Of a DNA stretch of 64,000 bases, positions 45,742-55,070 are shown piece by piece; position 1 is the first letter of the stretch, and every line of letters begins with the position of its first letter. Source of the stretch: Poseidonocella pacifica (lineage in GTDB: Bacteria; Pseudomonadota; Alphaproteobacteria; Rhodobacterales; Rhodobacteraceae); the NCBI RefSeq assembly GCF_900111875.1, contig NZ_FOJU01000002.1, positions 248,001-312,000 of the forward strand. Direction: 5' to 3'. The notes under the pieces are model-generated. The model saw only the letters and a list, made by a program, of their open reading frames with translations, ran no database searches and was not told the origin of the DNA. A program made the translations under genes and the position numbers.

Positions 45742-47799
45742 TCAGGCCGCCCGAACACCGCTTTCCTGAATGAGCGTGCCTGCTGCGTAGAGTTCCCGCA
45801 GGCGCGGCAGGGGGAGTGGGCGTTGAAACAAGAAGCCCTGCATCTCTGCATATCCCTCCTTCGCGAGGAAATCACGTTGCGCGGCCGTTTCCACCCCCTC
45901 AGCTAGAAGCGTCTGCCCCGTTTGCCGCGCGAGGGAGGCGACACCTCGGATCACGTAGCGAGCGCGGGGCATGGTTTCCAGCCCGCGGACGAATGTCTGG
46001 TCCAGCTTGATCTTGTCGAAATCGAACTCGAAGAACACCTCAAGCGTGTTGTGGCCTGTTCCATAGTCGTCCAGCGATACCCGAACCCCAAGCGCGTGAA
46101 TTTCTTCGATCACGCGCTTGGCCGTCGCCTTGTCGTGAATGATCCCCGTCTCGGTAACTTCCAACTCCAGCCGGTTCGCTCCAATCTTGGTCTCACGCAA
46201 AATGCGGCGCAGAAGCGACGGGAAGCCCGGATCGGTAAGCTGGCTCGAATCGACGTTTACCGCCACGTGAAGGTCTTCTCCCCAACCGACGAAATCCGAA
46301 CATGCGCGCCGGAGCGCCCATTCGCCCAATCGGCTGAGCATGCCCGTTTCCTCTGCCAATGGAATGAAGACACCCGGAGAGATCATCCCATGCTCAGGAT
46401 GCCCCCAACGCGCCAGCGCCTCAAACCCGATAACCTGCGGGGTACCGTCGCTATTGATGCGGATTTGGGGCTGATAGTGCAGATCCATCTGGCCAAGTTC
46501 CATGGCCACGCGCAGATCGAGCGCCAGCGTATCGCGTTCACGCTTTTCGCTATGGGCCGAGGCATCGAAGAAATAGACGTCGCCGAGGCGCTGCGACATC
46601 GCCTGATCCAGCGCGAAGTCAGCGTGCAGCATGGCAACTTCGGTATCGGCAACCCCAAGCGGATTGGTCACGACGCCGAGCACGATCTCAAAGCGGTAGA
46701 TCCGGTCACGGTGCATGAACTCCACTGGCGACAGGGAACGAACAAGGGTTCTGACCGCTTCCTGCGCGAAGGATGCCTCGTTGCTGTCGACCTTCAGAAT
46801 AAGATAGAAACACCCCCCCTGCCCGTAGCCCACGGCGCAGTCCTCCCCCAGCGTTTGCGCCAGAACCTCACCCAAGGTTTGCAACCACTGCCGGGTCGTG
46901 CGGGGGCCGACGGTGCTGCGTGCCTCTTCATAGCCTCTCAAGCTCAGACCAATCAGCAGGATCTTTTCATTCCGCTCGTCGCGGGTGCGCATCTCATGCA
47001 TCATGCCTGCCCTGCTCAGGCAGTTGGTTTCAGGATCCGTCAAAAGAATCGTGTCGTTGCGAAGGGCAAAGAGCTCGGCGCTGCGTTTGTCCATAAACGT
47101 GCCGGCGATCCCCATGCTCAGGATAAGCCCTGTCAGGATCATGACGAATTCGGGCAGCATCTCACGCCCCATGAAACGCACGGGAATCGGGCTGGCGATA
47201 CACATATCCGTCATCATCGAGGCCATGCCACCGAAATGCACAATCCCCACAGAGACGGCAAAACATGCCGCACGCCCCCACATCGCGAGATTGCTGTCCC
47301 GCCGGTCAAAGCCGGATGCGAATACCAGTGCCGGGATCGTCGCGAGTACGATGGTCAATGCGACAATCCCGCGATTGTGCATCATCCCGTGTTCCATGAT
47401 GAGCCCGGTCATCCCGACGTAGTGCATCGTGGCGACGGTCCCCACCTGCACCAAGCCCGCCACGAGATGGGGCCTTCTCAGGCGATGCTCGCGCAGAACA
47501 GCGGCAGATACACAGAAGCCTGATATCGAAATGAGGAACGACAGGAAGGTCGGTGCCGGCTCGTATCCGGTGACCAGTTCAGGGGTATATCCGATCATGG
47601 CGAGAAAATGCACCGACCAGACAGATCCGCCGGTTACTAGGCCCGCAAGCCAAATCCAGTAAAACGCCGTGGAGCGTACGGATTCCCGCGCGCGGGCAAA
47701 GATCGGCAAACTCGTGCGTGCAGCCAGCACACCCACGGCAAGCGCCAGTACCACCAGCACTGGATCATGCGCGCTCACCAACTCCCAAGCTATTTGCAT
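45742..47799 (-). CDS. MHYT-sensor cyclic-di-GMP phosphodiesterase
   Basis: A 685-aa membrane protein. The N-terminal MHYT domain has VHFLAMIGY, MHYVGMTG and VHFGGMAS in successive membrane helices, thought to bind a metal and sense gases or redox state. A middle GGDEF-like domain is degenerate: the signature reads GGCF, so cyclase activity is unlikely. The EAL domain keeps its catalytic set: EALARW, NVDSSQL, EVTETG, DDYGTGHNT, KLDQTFVRG and AEGVETAAQ. It should hydrolyse c-di-GMP. ATG 47799 (MQIAWELVSAHDP) fits MHYT proteins; the upstream TTG is weaker. It converges on TerB. Confidence 0.92.
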   Translation of the reverse strand: MQIAWELVSAHDPVLVVLALAVGVLAARTSLPIFARARESVRSTAFYWIWLAGLVTGGSVWSVHFLAMIGYTPELVTGYEPAPTFLSFLISISGFCVSAAVLREHRLRRPHLVAGLVQVGTVATMHYVGMTGLIMEHGMMHNRGIVALTIVLATIPALVFASGFDRRDSNLAMWGRAACFAVSVGIVHFGGMASMMTDMCIASPIPVRFMGREMLPEFVMILTGLILSMGIAGTFMDKRSAELFALRNDTILLTDPETNCLSRAGMMHEMRTRDERNEKILLIGLSLRGYEEARSTVGPRTTRQWLQTLGEVLAQTLGEDCAVGYGQGGCFYLILKVDSNEASFAQEAVRTLVRSLSPVEFMHRDRIYRFEIVLGVVTNPLGVADTEVAMLHADFALDQAMSQRLGDVYFFDASAHSEKRERDTLALDLRVAMELGQMDLHYQPQIRINSDGTPQVIGFEALARWGHPEHGMISPGVFIPLAEETGMLSRLGEWALRRACSDFVGWGEDLHVAVNVDSSQLTDPGFPSLLRRILRETKIGANRLELEVTETGIIHDKATAKRVIEEIHALGVRVSLDDYGTGHNTLEVFFEFDFDKIKLDQTFVRGLETMPRARYVIRGVASLARQTGQTLLAEGVETAAQRDFLAKEGYAEMQGFLFQRPLPLPRLRELYAAGTLIQESGVRAA

Positions 47800-47912
47800 T
47801 CGCCCGTCCCATTCATCAACTTGATGGGACGCTAAGCCTGAATTGGTTTCAACTTTGACAAACCGGGCCGCCAAAAACCGTTCGAATTGTCAATAAGCAA
47901 CGTCAAAGGGCC

Positions 47913-49748
47913 TCAGCCGGCGTCCTCGCCTAGGAATCCGCCCGATTGGCGTTCCCAGAGCCGGGCATAGACACCGCCCATTGCCAGGAGTTCGCTATGG
48001 GTTCCATCCTCGGCGACGCGCCCTTCATCCAGCACCACGATCCGATCGAGTTGCGCAATTGTCGACAGCCGATGCGCAATGGCGATAACCGTTTTACCCT
48101 CCATCAAACCGAACAGCGTCTGTTGAATCGCGGCTTCCACCTCTGAATCCAGTGCCGAAGTGGCTTCGTCCAATACGAGGATGGGCGCGTCCTTCAATAT
48201 CACCCGAGCGAGAGAGATGCGCTGCCGCTGCCCGCCAGAGAGCTTCACACCACGTTCGCCCACATGCGCGGCATAGCCGCGCCGCCCCCGAGGATCGGAA
48301 AGCTCCTGAATAAAACCATGCGCCTCGGCCCGTTTCGCCGCCGCGATCATCCGCTCATCGCTTGCGCCGGGTTCGCCATAAAGCAGGTTGGCGCGGATCG
48401 AACGGTGCAACAGGGAACTGTCCTGACTCACCATGCCGATCGCCTGACGCAGGCTCGTCTGGGTTACCTGTGCAATATCCTGCCCATCGATTTCGACATG
48501 ACCGCTTTCGATATCCCGAAATCTGAGGAGCAAGTTGACAAGACTGGACTTTCCCGCACCGGATCTCCCCACGAGCCCAACCTTTTGACCCGGCTCGATC
48601 ACCAATGACACGTGATCCAGACCGCCCCGTCCCTTGCCATAATGATGCGAGACATCGTGGAACTCTATCCTTGCCCGCGACACCTTCAGTCTGGGCGCGC
48701 CAAGCCTGTCCACAACTCTGTGTGGCTGTGCAATGGAGCGTAGCCCCTCTCGCATCGTTCCGGCTTGTTCGAACATCCGAACGGCGACCCACATGATCCA
48801 ACCGCTCATCCCGTTGATCCGCAACGTCAGGGCAGAGACCGCCGCGACCTCACCGAGGGAAACGAACCCACGAGACCACATCCAGATCGCCGGGCCCATC
48901 ATCCCAGTGATGAGAATGCCGTTTATCACGTTGAGACCAAAGGATAACTCCGTCATCAGGCGCAGGAACCTCTGGAACCTCAGGCGCAGACGTTTCATCG
49001 CGGAAAGCACATAGCCCTCTTCCGCGCCGTCCCCTGCAAAGAGCTTGATCGTCTCGATGTTGGAATAGGCATCGACCACGCGGGCGGTCACCATGGAACG
49101 CGCATCCGACCACTTTTCCGAGGCCGCGCCGACCCGCCGCGCGATATTCCGTACATAGAGCCCATAGAGCACGACCCACGCCAGCAGCGGGAGCGCCAGC
49201 ACTGGCGCGATCCCTGCGAGGATCACCGCCGCACCAAGCACGTAGGAAAGCGAGTACCAGACCCCCTCAAAGGCCATGTAAGTTACGTCCTCCACGGACT
49301 CGCCCTGCTTCATCACCCTGTTGGCAAGACGGCCAGCAAAGTCGTTCTGGAAAAACCCGGCGGATTGCCCAAGCATGTGTTTGTGCGCCCGCCACCTCAC
49401 CTGTTCCTGCATGTTGCCGGCCAACATCTGTTCCAACAGGAGGTGGTTGAACATGAACACACATGGCCGCAGCAGCAAAATGAACAGGGCCGCCAAAAGC
49501 AATTCGGTCCCGTAACTGGCGAAGAATTGCTGCGGCTCCGCGCCTTCCATCAGGTCGATAACCCGCCCCGAATAGAAGATCAGCCCTGTCTCGATCAGTG
49601 CCACCACAACGCCCGATAGCGCCAATACCATCAGGCCACGTCGAAATGGGCGAAGCTGAGATTTCAGATATGGCCAGAGGGCTTTGGACGGGGTTTCAGC
49701 GGGCGCGGACGCGAACGGATCCACGAGATTTTCGAAAAAGCGGTACAT
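47913..49748 (-). CDS. ABC transporter, fused membrane and ATPase domains
   Basis: A 611-aa half-transporter that probably works as a homodimer exporter. The N-terminal domain has about six transmembrane helices. The NBD carries Walker A GRSGAGKSS, Q-loop MVSQDSSLL, signature LSGGQRQR, Walker B ILVLDEATSAL and H-loop IAHRLST. It resembles the MsbA/lipid-multidrug group; substrate unknown. ATG 49748 (MYRFFENLVDPF) was preferred over upstream starts. A 10-codon mini-ORF with a good ribosome-binding site precedes it by about 80 bases. Confidence 0.93.
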   Translation of the reverse strand: MYRFFENLVDPFASAPAETPSKALWPYLKSQLRPFRRGLMVLALSGVVVALIETGLIFYSGRVIDLMEGAEPQQFFASYGTELLLAALFILLLRPCVFMFNHLLLEQMLAGNMQEQVRWRAHKHMLGQSAGFFQNDFAGRLANRVMKQGESVEDVTYMAFEGVWYSLSYVLGAAVILAGIAPVLALPLLAWVVLYGLYVRNIARRVGAASEKWSDARSMVTARVVDAYSNIETIKLFAGDGAEEGYVLSAMKRLRLRFQRFLRLMTELSFGLNVINGILITGMMGPAIWMWSRGFVSLGEVAAVSALTLRINGMSGWIMWVAVRMFEQAGTMREGLRSIAQPHRVVDRLGAPRLKVSRARIEFHDVSHHYGKGRGGLDHVSLVIEPGQKVGLVGRSGAGKSSLVNLLLRFRDIESGHVEIDGQDIAQVTQTSLRQAIGMVSQDSSLLHRSIRANLLYGEPGASDERMIAAAKRAEAHGFIQELSDPRGRRGYAAHVGERGVKLSGGQRQRISLARVILKDAPILVLDEATSALDSEVEAAIQQTLFGLMEGKTVIAIAHRLSTIAQLDRIVVLDEGRVAEDGTHSELLAMGGVYARLWERQSGGFLGEDAG

Positions 49749-49827
49749 GACGGAGTCCGTAGAATTTGGCAGGGAGCAAGGGCAAGCGGGGCGGGCCAAA
49801 CGGCCGCCCGAAACGGGATCGGCCGCG

Positions 49828-49860
49828 TCAGACGCGCTCGGTATAAATCCCGTCGTTCAT
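49828..49860 (-). CDS. 10-aa mini-ORF upstream of the ABC transporter
   Basis: On the minus strand ATG 49860 opens MNDGIYTERV and stops at 49828. GGAGGT lies 6 bases upstream, an unusually good ribosome-binding site for such a short frame. Its position 79 bases before the ABC transporter start suggests a leader peptide, but no attenuator fold was established. It could also be chance. Confidence 0.4.
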   Translation of the reverse strand: MNDGIYTERV

Positions 49861-50283
49861 GCTTACACCTCCGTCATGAGTCGGATCTTTCCTACCGTAG
49901 CTGAGACAAAATGTCACCACTCGGCTTATGGGGACGATTATCCTCTCTTGGCCTGCCCACCATGGCCTCTGCCACGGATCGGCGTTCCAGCCACACCACT
50001 CGCCGAAAACGCTCTGCGCTACATTCAAGCGGTGCTCAAAATGAAAAGGGCGGCACAAAGGCCCAGCCCCTAACGGTAAATGTTGAAGCCCACAGCAGAA
50101 GTTGTGGGCTTCTTCCGTCTATGCGGATCAGCAGAGACATTACTCGGAATCGGACGACCCGCTGAGTTTGCAGGTCGCAGTTAGCCGGGCCTATTTCATT
50201 GGAATAGGAAACGCGTCAGAGCGGTCGAGTCGGGCCGTAATCGTTTTTGGTCTGGGGCTGGCGGTGAAAGCGGAGGGCGAGGA
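49861..50283. other. 423-bp intergenic region
   Basis: No convincing gene. It contains a strong hairpin (GAAGCCCACA/TGTGGGCTTC) and ends in the GAGG-rich ribosome-binding site of the membrane protein. An open frame on the minus strand through the mini-ORF region has no family likeness and was not accepted. Confidence 0.5.
50085..50112 (+). terminator. 10-bp perfect hairpin, possible terminator
   Basis: GAAGCCCACA and TGTGGGCTTC pair over an 8-base loop, followed by TTCC. It may end an unseen transcript. Confidence 0.4.
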
Positions 50284-50562
50284 GTGAAGTTCTGGTCGAT
50301 ATACTTCGGGAGCATCTTGACGCCGCCTGTCATCCTGCTTGTTCTATGGGAAGTCTGGGGCTTGTCTCTTCATGCACTCTGGTGGCTCGCTGCCATCTAT
50401 CTCCAGATCTTCGGAATTATCCTTCTTTCCTTGCTATTGTTGTGGCCAGTGGCCGGTTTTCTCGCAATCCCTTTCGTAGCCGTGGCTCGTAGGAAGCGCA
50501 ACGACAAGCAATGGACCGGCCGATACCCCAATAATCCTTCGCCGGAAGGACCTAAGTCGTGA
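50284..50562 (+). CDS. small two-helix membrane protein
   Basis: A 92-aa protein of unknown family. Two hydrophobic helices are visible: about residues 9-25 (GSILTPPVILLVLWEVW) and 33-66 (a long stretch ending FLAIPFVAVA). A basic cytoplasmic tail ARRKRNDKQW follows. The start is GTG 50284 with GGAGGGCGAGGA upstream. It lies between an intergenic region and the broken transposase-like gene in an accessory patch. No function is proposed. Confidence 0.62.
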   Translation: MKFWSIYFGSILTPPVILLVLWEVWGLSLHALWWLAAIYLQIFGIILLSLLLLWPVAGFLAIPFVAVARRKRNDKQWTGRYPNNPSPEGPKS

Positions 50563-50581
50563 TGACTTGATCTCGCCGCAC

Positions 50582-52296
50582 CTACAGCAGATCCCGCTCA
50601 TAGACCCGACCTCGCGCCAGCCCGATCCGCATCGCGGGCGTCTGTCTGTCCACGCCGGGCTCCATCCAGTTGTGGTAGAAGCGATAGATCTCGACGAGCT
50701 TCGACAGCACGACGGGGTCGTAGAGGTGATGCCGAGCCCAGACACGGCCGTGGCCGTTCGTCGTGATCTGCGGTCGGCTGGCGAAGCGCACATTCGAGCG
50801 GAAGCGGTGGAAGTAGCTGTCGACGCTGCGGAGCGTGGCCAGACGCATCAGCTTGGCCTTCTCCCTCGCTCCCAGGCCCGGATGGTCCGTGAGCAACAGG
50901 ACGCGCTTGTTGGGCTCGCTCTTCGTGGGGAACGGATACTGGAACCAGGCGCCGACTGGCTCGCCGACGAGGCGGACAGCTCCCTCTTCATCGACGATCT
51001 GGCAGAAGAACTCGGACGGGATCAGGCTCAACTCGGCGTGGGTCAGCCCTGTCGCGGCGCAGAGGTCGGTCCGACCGTCGGCGACCACGCTCATGCGCGC
51101 GTCGTTGGTCATTGCCTTCTCGAAGTCGATGACGGCGAGATGCGCGCGCCCGGCCGATACCTCGGGCTGGAAGACTGTCGTGAACGATTGCTTGAGACCA
51201 GCGTCCCACCCATCACGAAGATCAGCGGGTCGTCCGTCTCGCCGATGTGGTCGCGTAGCCGCATCGCGTGGGCGAACTGCATCACATCGTAGCGCAGCAT
51301 CGAACCCGTGGCAGGCAGCCCGTAATCCTCCACCTGCGGCAGCCCAGCGGCCTTTGCGAGCCGGGTGAGATAGGCGTCGAACTCAGTCTTCGTCCAGATG
51401 CGGGCGTGGCGCCGGAATGCTGTGGAAACCTGATCCTCATTGGCCGCGAGGGCTTGCGCTTCCGCTTCCTCCGGCGAGATCGCCGGGTCGAGCTGGAACG
51501 AGGCCTCCATGATGAAGCCCGAGCGCGCGTGTGCCGTGCAGAGATGCTGGAACACCACGGGGAAGCGACGCTTCCGGCTGGGCCAGTTGATGGTCAGCGC
51601 CTGGCTGTCGGTGGCGAAGCGAGAACCCACCTCCGCGAAGTCGATCCGGGAGAAGTCCTCCCGCCGCGACACGAAGCTTCTGACCTGGTCGTGATAGAAC
51701 CCGATCCGCCGGTAGATGTCGCGATAGGACAGCCCGGAGATCTTCGCGGTCTTTGCCAGCGACAGGTCATTGCAGAGCATGTCGAGGACCAGACGGTTCT
51801 TGTCAGAGCGCTTGTGTCGGCGGGCCGGTCTGCCGGTCGAGAAGGTCTTCGCGCAGCCCTTGCATCGCCACCGCGGGTCTCCGCCTTTGGTCTTGCCGAA
51901 GCTCTGGTAGAGATCTGGATGCTCGCTGACAGGGAGATCCTGGTTCGCACAGCCCGCGGTGCGGCAGGCCGGTACGCACGGACCAATGTCGCTCAGGCGG
52001 CGCACCCGCTCGTGCTCCTCGAAGACCGCCCGGTTGTTCTTTACGCGGGAGGTTGTGCGACAGGCAGGACACTTGTAGAACTCTTTGTGCTTACCACCCG
52101 GAACCGCTCCGCGCGGCACGCCAGGTGGCGCGGGCGGAGACCCGTTCGGCCGCTTGAATGGATCTGGCAATAGGCCATACTGGGCGCAGGCCGGGTTGCG
52201 GCAAAAGTTGAGATCGACATCTGCTACAGGCGCAGGCAGTCTTCGGACCAGTGGCACGACCACTGCCCCCGAAGATATCTTCGAGACGCTCGACAC
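50582..52296 (-). pseudogene. zinc-ribbon DDE transposase-like gene, frameshifted
   Basis: Two minus-strand frames form one protein of about 570 aa. The first starts at GTG 52296 (GGAG upstream) with zinc-finger pairs CRNPACAQYG, YKCPACRTTS and WRCKGCAKTFS, then a helix-turn-helix (KTAKISGLSYRDIYRRIGFY) and a likely first Asp (FATDSQAL). After VMGG the true frame shifts: the continuation DAGLKQSFTTVFQPEVSAG and AHLAVIDFEKAMTNDA is in another frame to 50582. A final YRFYHNWMEP...TPAMRIGLA is a transposase-type tail. A single lost G in the GGTGGG run near 51206 explains the break. No terminal repeats were found. Confidence 0.65.
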
Positions 52297-52343
52297 CTTT
52301 TTTCTCCATTCGGATGACGGTCAAGCGTTGTGTCGAAGAGAAA

Positions 52344-52364
52344 GTTGGCCGCATTGCGGCCAAC
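52344..52364 (+). repeat. 9-bp inverted repeat upstream of the transposase-like gene
   Basis: GTTGGCCGC-ATT-GCGGCCAAC, a perfect hairpin 48 bases before the GTG start (minus orientation). It could be an operator, a terminator or an end-proximal structure of the element. Confidence 0.5.
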
Positions 52365-52446
52365 CGAAGTACTTTTTCAACATTTAGTGTCAGGGGCTGG
52401 GCACAAAGGCCGCCCCTCTTCTTAGGTTATATCCTGTAGCGCCGGA

Positions 52447-53892
52447 TCAATTACGCTCGGCAAGCTCCGGATCAACACCCGTCCAGGCGGTGCGATCGAT
52501 GTCGAGATCGGGAAACTCCTCCGGGTGCAGAACAGGACGATCCACCCCGGCTGCCAGTTGTTGGCGAAAGTCCTTGAGAAGCCGCAAGCACGTCGGCAAC
52601 AGCATCATGATCACCACGAGGTTGACCACAGCCAGCACGCCCATCAGCGGATCGGAGAAGAAGAAGACCGCCGTGGCTCCGGGTGCGACCGCGCCAAGGA
52701 AGACGATGCCGATAATTGCCACCCGCAGCACATTAAGTGCCATAGGGCTGCGCGTCATGATCGTCAGAGCGTTCTCCCCCAGATAGTAGTTGTAGATGAT
52801 CGAACTGAAGGCAAAGAGCAGGATCATCGCCGACAGGAGATACTGCGACCACTCCCCGAGATGCGACACCAGTGACTGCTGTGTAAGAGCGATCCCGTCG
52901 ATCCCTTCGGCACCGGGCACGTACACATCCCCGAGCAGGATGATGAACGCCGTGCAGGAGCAGATGAAGATCGTATCGATGAACACCGAAAAGCTCTGGG
53001 TTATGCCCTGACTGATCGGGTGACGGACATCCGCGGTGGCGGCCACGTTGGGTGCGGAACCAAGCCCCGCTTCATTCGAGAACAGCCCGCGACGCAAGCC
53101 TTGAGCCAGCGCGGCACCCATACCACCGCCGACAGCTTCACGAAAACCAAAGGCGTTTCCGACGATATCGGCAATGACGCCGGGCAGCGATGTTATGTTC
53201 ATCAGGATGATGATGAGAGCCATCAGAATGTAGCCAAGCGCCATGACGGGAACGACCACGTCAGCCACCTTGGCGATCCGGTGGATGCCCCCAAAGACGA
53301 TGAAGCCCGCAACCACGGCCAAGACACCACCAGTAATGAAACGGCTGATTCCGAGGCTATCCTGAACCGCGCCCGCGACCGTGTTGCCCTGAAATGCGTT
53401 GAACCCCAATCCGAAGGCCGCGATCAGGCAGACGCCATAGATCACCGCCAACCAGCGGAACTCTCCCCCCAGACCGTGCAAGATCGACCGTCCGGGCCCG
53501 CCGCGAAAATCACCGGTCGGTTCGCGCCGCTTGTAGAGTTGGGCAAGGGAGCATTCCACGAGGCTGGTGGCCATGCCAACCAACGCGATCGCCCACATCC
53601 AGAAAACCGCACCCGGCCCGCCAAGGGTAATCGCCACCGCGACGCCCGCGATGTTGCCACCGCCCACGCGTCCACCGACAGAGATGAGCAAAGCCTCGCG
53701 TGCGGAAATGGCGTTGGGGTCGCCCGATTGGTTCTTCGAAGACAGCACACGAAACATGCGGGTAAAGAAGCGGAACTGCGAGAATCCAGTCAGTGCTGTG
53801 ATGAAAATACCAAAGATCACCAGCAGGGGAATTAGCGACCATCCCCACGTCAAATCGCCGATGAGGCCGAAGAAAGATTCGAGTAAGCCCAT
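52447..53892 (-). CDS. alanine/glycine:cation symporter (AGCS family)
   Basis: A 481-aa inner-membrane transporter coupling sodium to alanine or glycine uptake. It has about ten to eleven transmembrane helices, the conserved ISVGGRVGGGNIAGVAVAITLGGPGAVFWMW and the SNEAGLGSAPNVAATADVRHP block near the middle. Its N-terminus, with WSLIPLLVIFG, matches the family. No glycine-riboswitch motif was recognised upstream. It follows the accessory patch on the same strand but is core-type sequence. Confidence 0.92.
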   Translation of the reverse strand: MGLLESFFGLIGDLTWGWSLIPLLVIFGIFITALTGFSQFRFFTRMFRVLSSKNQSGDPNAISAREALLISVGGRVGGGNIAGVAVAITLGGPGAVFWMWAIALVGMATSLVECSLAQLYKRREPTGDFRGGPGRSILHGLGGEFRWLAVIYGVCLIAAFGLGFNAFQGNTVAGAVQDSLGISRFITGGVLAVVAGFIVFGGIHRIAKVADVVVPVMALGYILMALIIILMNITSLPGVIADIVGNAFGFREAVGGGMGAALAQGLRRGLFSNEAGLGSAPNVAATADVRHPISQGITQSFSVFIDTIFICSCTAFIILLGDVYVPGAEGIDGIALTQQSLVSHLGEWSQYLLSAMILLFAFSSIIYNYYLGENALTIMTRSPMALNVLRVAIIGIVFLGAVAPGATAVFFFSDPLMGVLAVVNLVVIMMLLPTCLRLLKDFRQQLAAGVDRPVLHPEEFPDLDIDRTAWTGVDPELAERN

Positions 53893-53993
53893 ATGCCTGT
53901 CCCCTATTGTGGTTGTCTTCGTAACGGAATGTTAACGCAAAAGTTGGGGAGGTCACGCAGGCATTTGCCGCAAAGTCCGTCTTTCCCCTCAAT

Positions 53994-54977
53994 TCAATGC
54001 GTGGGGCCGCGCAGTTGTGTCATGATCTCCCGCGCGGCCATGGCCGAACTGGTCTCCCCCAATGCAACGGCGGTTCCGAGACGCGCCAACTCCGCCCGCA
54101 TTGCGGGGGTTTGCAATTCCGAAAGGAGCGCGTGCCGAACCTCCTCCGTGAACCAGTACCGCGCCTGCTCGGCGCGCCGCGCGTCGAAGTGCCCCTCCGC
54201 CCTGCGCCAATCGGCAAGGCGCTGCATCTCGGTCCAGGCCACGTCAAGTCCCGTTTGTTCCACGGCCGAAACCATCATTGCCTTTGGGAAGCCCTCCGGG
54301 TCCTGAGGGCGCTTGCGCAGCAGCCGTAGCGCACCGGCATAATCGCTGCAGGTCCGCGTGGCCGCAGCCCGCAAATCGCCATCCGCCTTGTTGACGAGGA
54401 TAATGTCGGCAATTTCCATAATCCCGCGTTTGACACCCTGAAGTTCGTCGCCGCCGGCGGGCGCGAGCAGCAGCAGGAAGAGGTCAGACATCTCTGCAAC
54501 CACTGTCTCCGACTGCCCGACCCCCACCGTTTCGATTATCACGACGTCGTATCCCCCCGCCTCGCAGAGTGCCACGGCCTCTCGGGTGCGCCGCGCGACC
54601 CCGCCCAGATGCGTTTGCGACGGAGAGGGGCGGATGAATGCATTCGGATCACGGGACAGACGTTCCATGCGGGTCTTGTCGCCGAGGATCGAGCCGCCCG
54701 TACGCGCGCTGGTCGGATCGACCGCCAAAACCGCAACGCGCAGCCCCTGAGCCGTCAGCATCTGTCCGAAGGCCTCGATAAACGTGGATTTGCCGACGCC
54801 GGGGGTGCCCGACATTCCGATCCGCAGGGCTTGCCTCCCGGACCGCGCGAGGATTTCCAGAAGCCGCGCCGCCTTCTCGCGGTGGTCGTCCCGCAGACTT
54901 TCCACAAGCGTGATGGCACGGGCCAACGCCCGTCGGTCGCCCGCGAGGACATTTTCGGCCAGGCTCTCGATCTCCAT
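53994..54977 (-). CDS. meaB: MeaB/ArgK-type G3E GTPase (methylmalonyl-CoA mutase chaperone)
   Basis: A 327-aa P-loop GTPase that protects and loads cobalamin into methylmalonyl-CoA mutase-type enzymes. Walker A is GMSGTPGVGKSTFIEA, then VDPTSARTGGSILGDKTRM, IIETVGVGQSE and the guanine specificity block LVNKADGDL. AGGAGG lies 5 bases before ATG 54977; the longer upstream frame overlaps the hrpB region and is rejected. No mutase gene is in the window, which is common. Confidence 0.93.
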   Translation of the reverse strand: MEIESLAENVLAGDRRALARAITLVESLRDDHREKAARLLEILARSGRQALRIGMSGTPGVGKSTFIEAFGQMLTAQGLRVAVLAVDPTSARTGGSILGDKTRMERLSRDPNAFIRPSPSQTHLGGVARRTREAVALCEAGGYDVVIIETVGVGQSETVVAEMSDLFLLLLAPAGGDELQGVKRGIMEIADIILVNKADGDLRAAATRTCSDYAGALRLLRKRPQDPEGFPKAMMVSAVEQTGLDVAWTEMQRLADWRRAEGHFDARRAEQARYWFTEEVRHALLSELQTPAMRAELARLGTAVALGETSSAMAAREIMTQLRGPTH

Positions 54978-55070
54978 ACGCGCCTCCTTTTGGCCCGTTA
55001 TCCCGCGCGGCACCGCGCCATGCAAGGTGCCCCCTATACCCGCCCGCGCCCTTCCCGCATAACACCCCCC

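Noticed and set aside
45922-47523. Plus-strand frame across the MHYT-EAL gene
   Set aside because: Antisense to clear EAL and MHYT motifs.
49828-50058. 76-codon minus-strand frame that includes the mini-ORF
   Set aside because: Its first ATG has no ribosome-binding site and the residues look like random coding; only the last 10 codons have a start signal.
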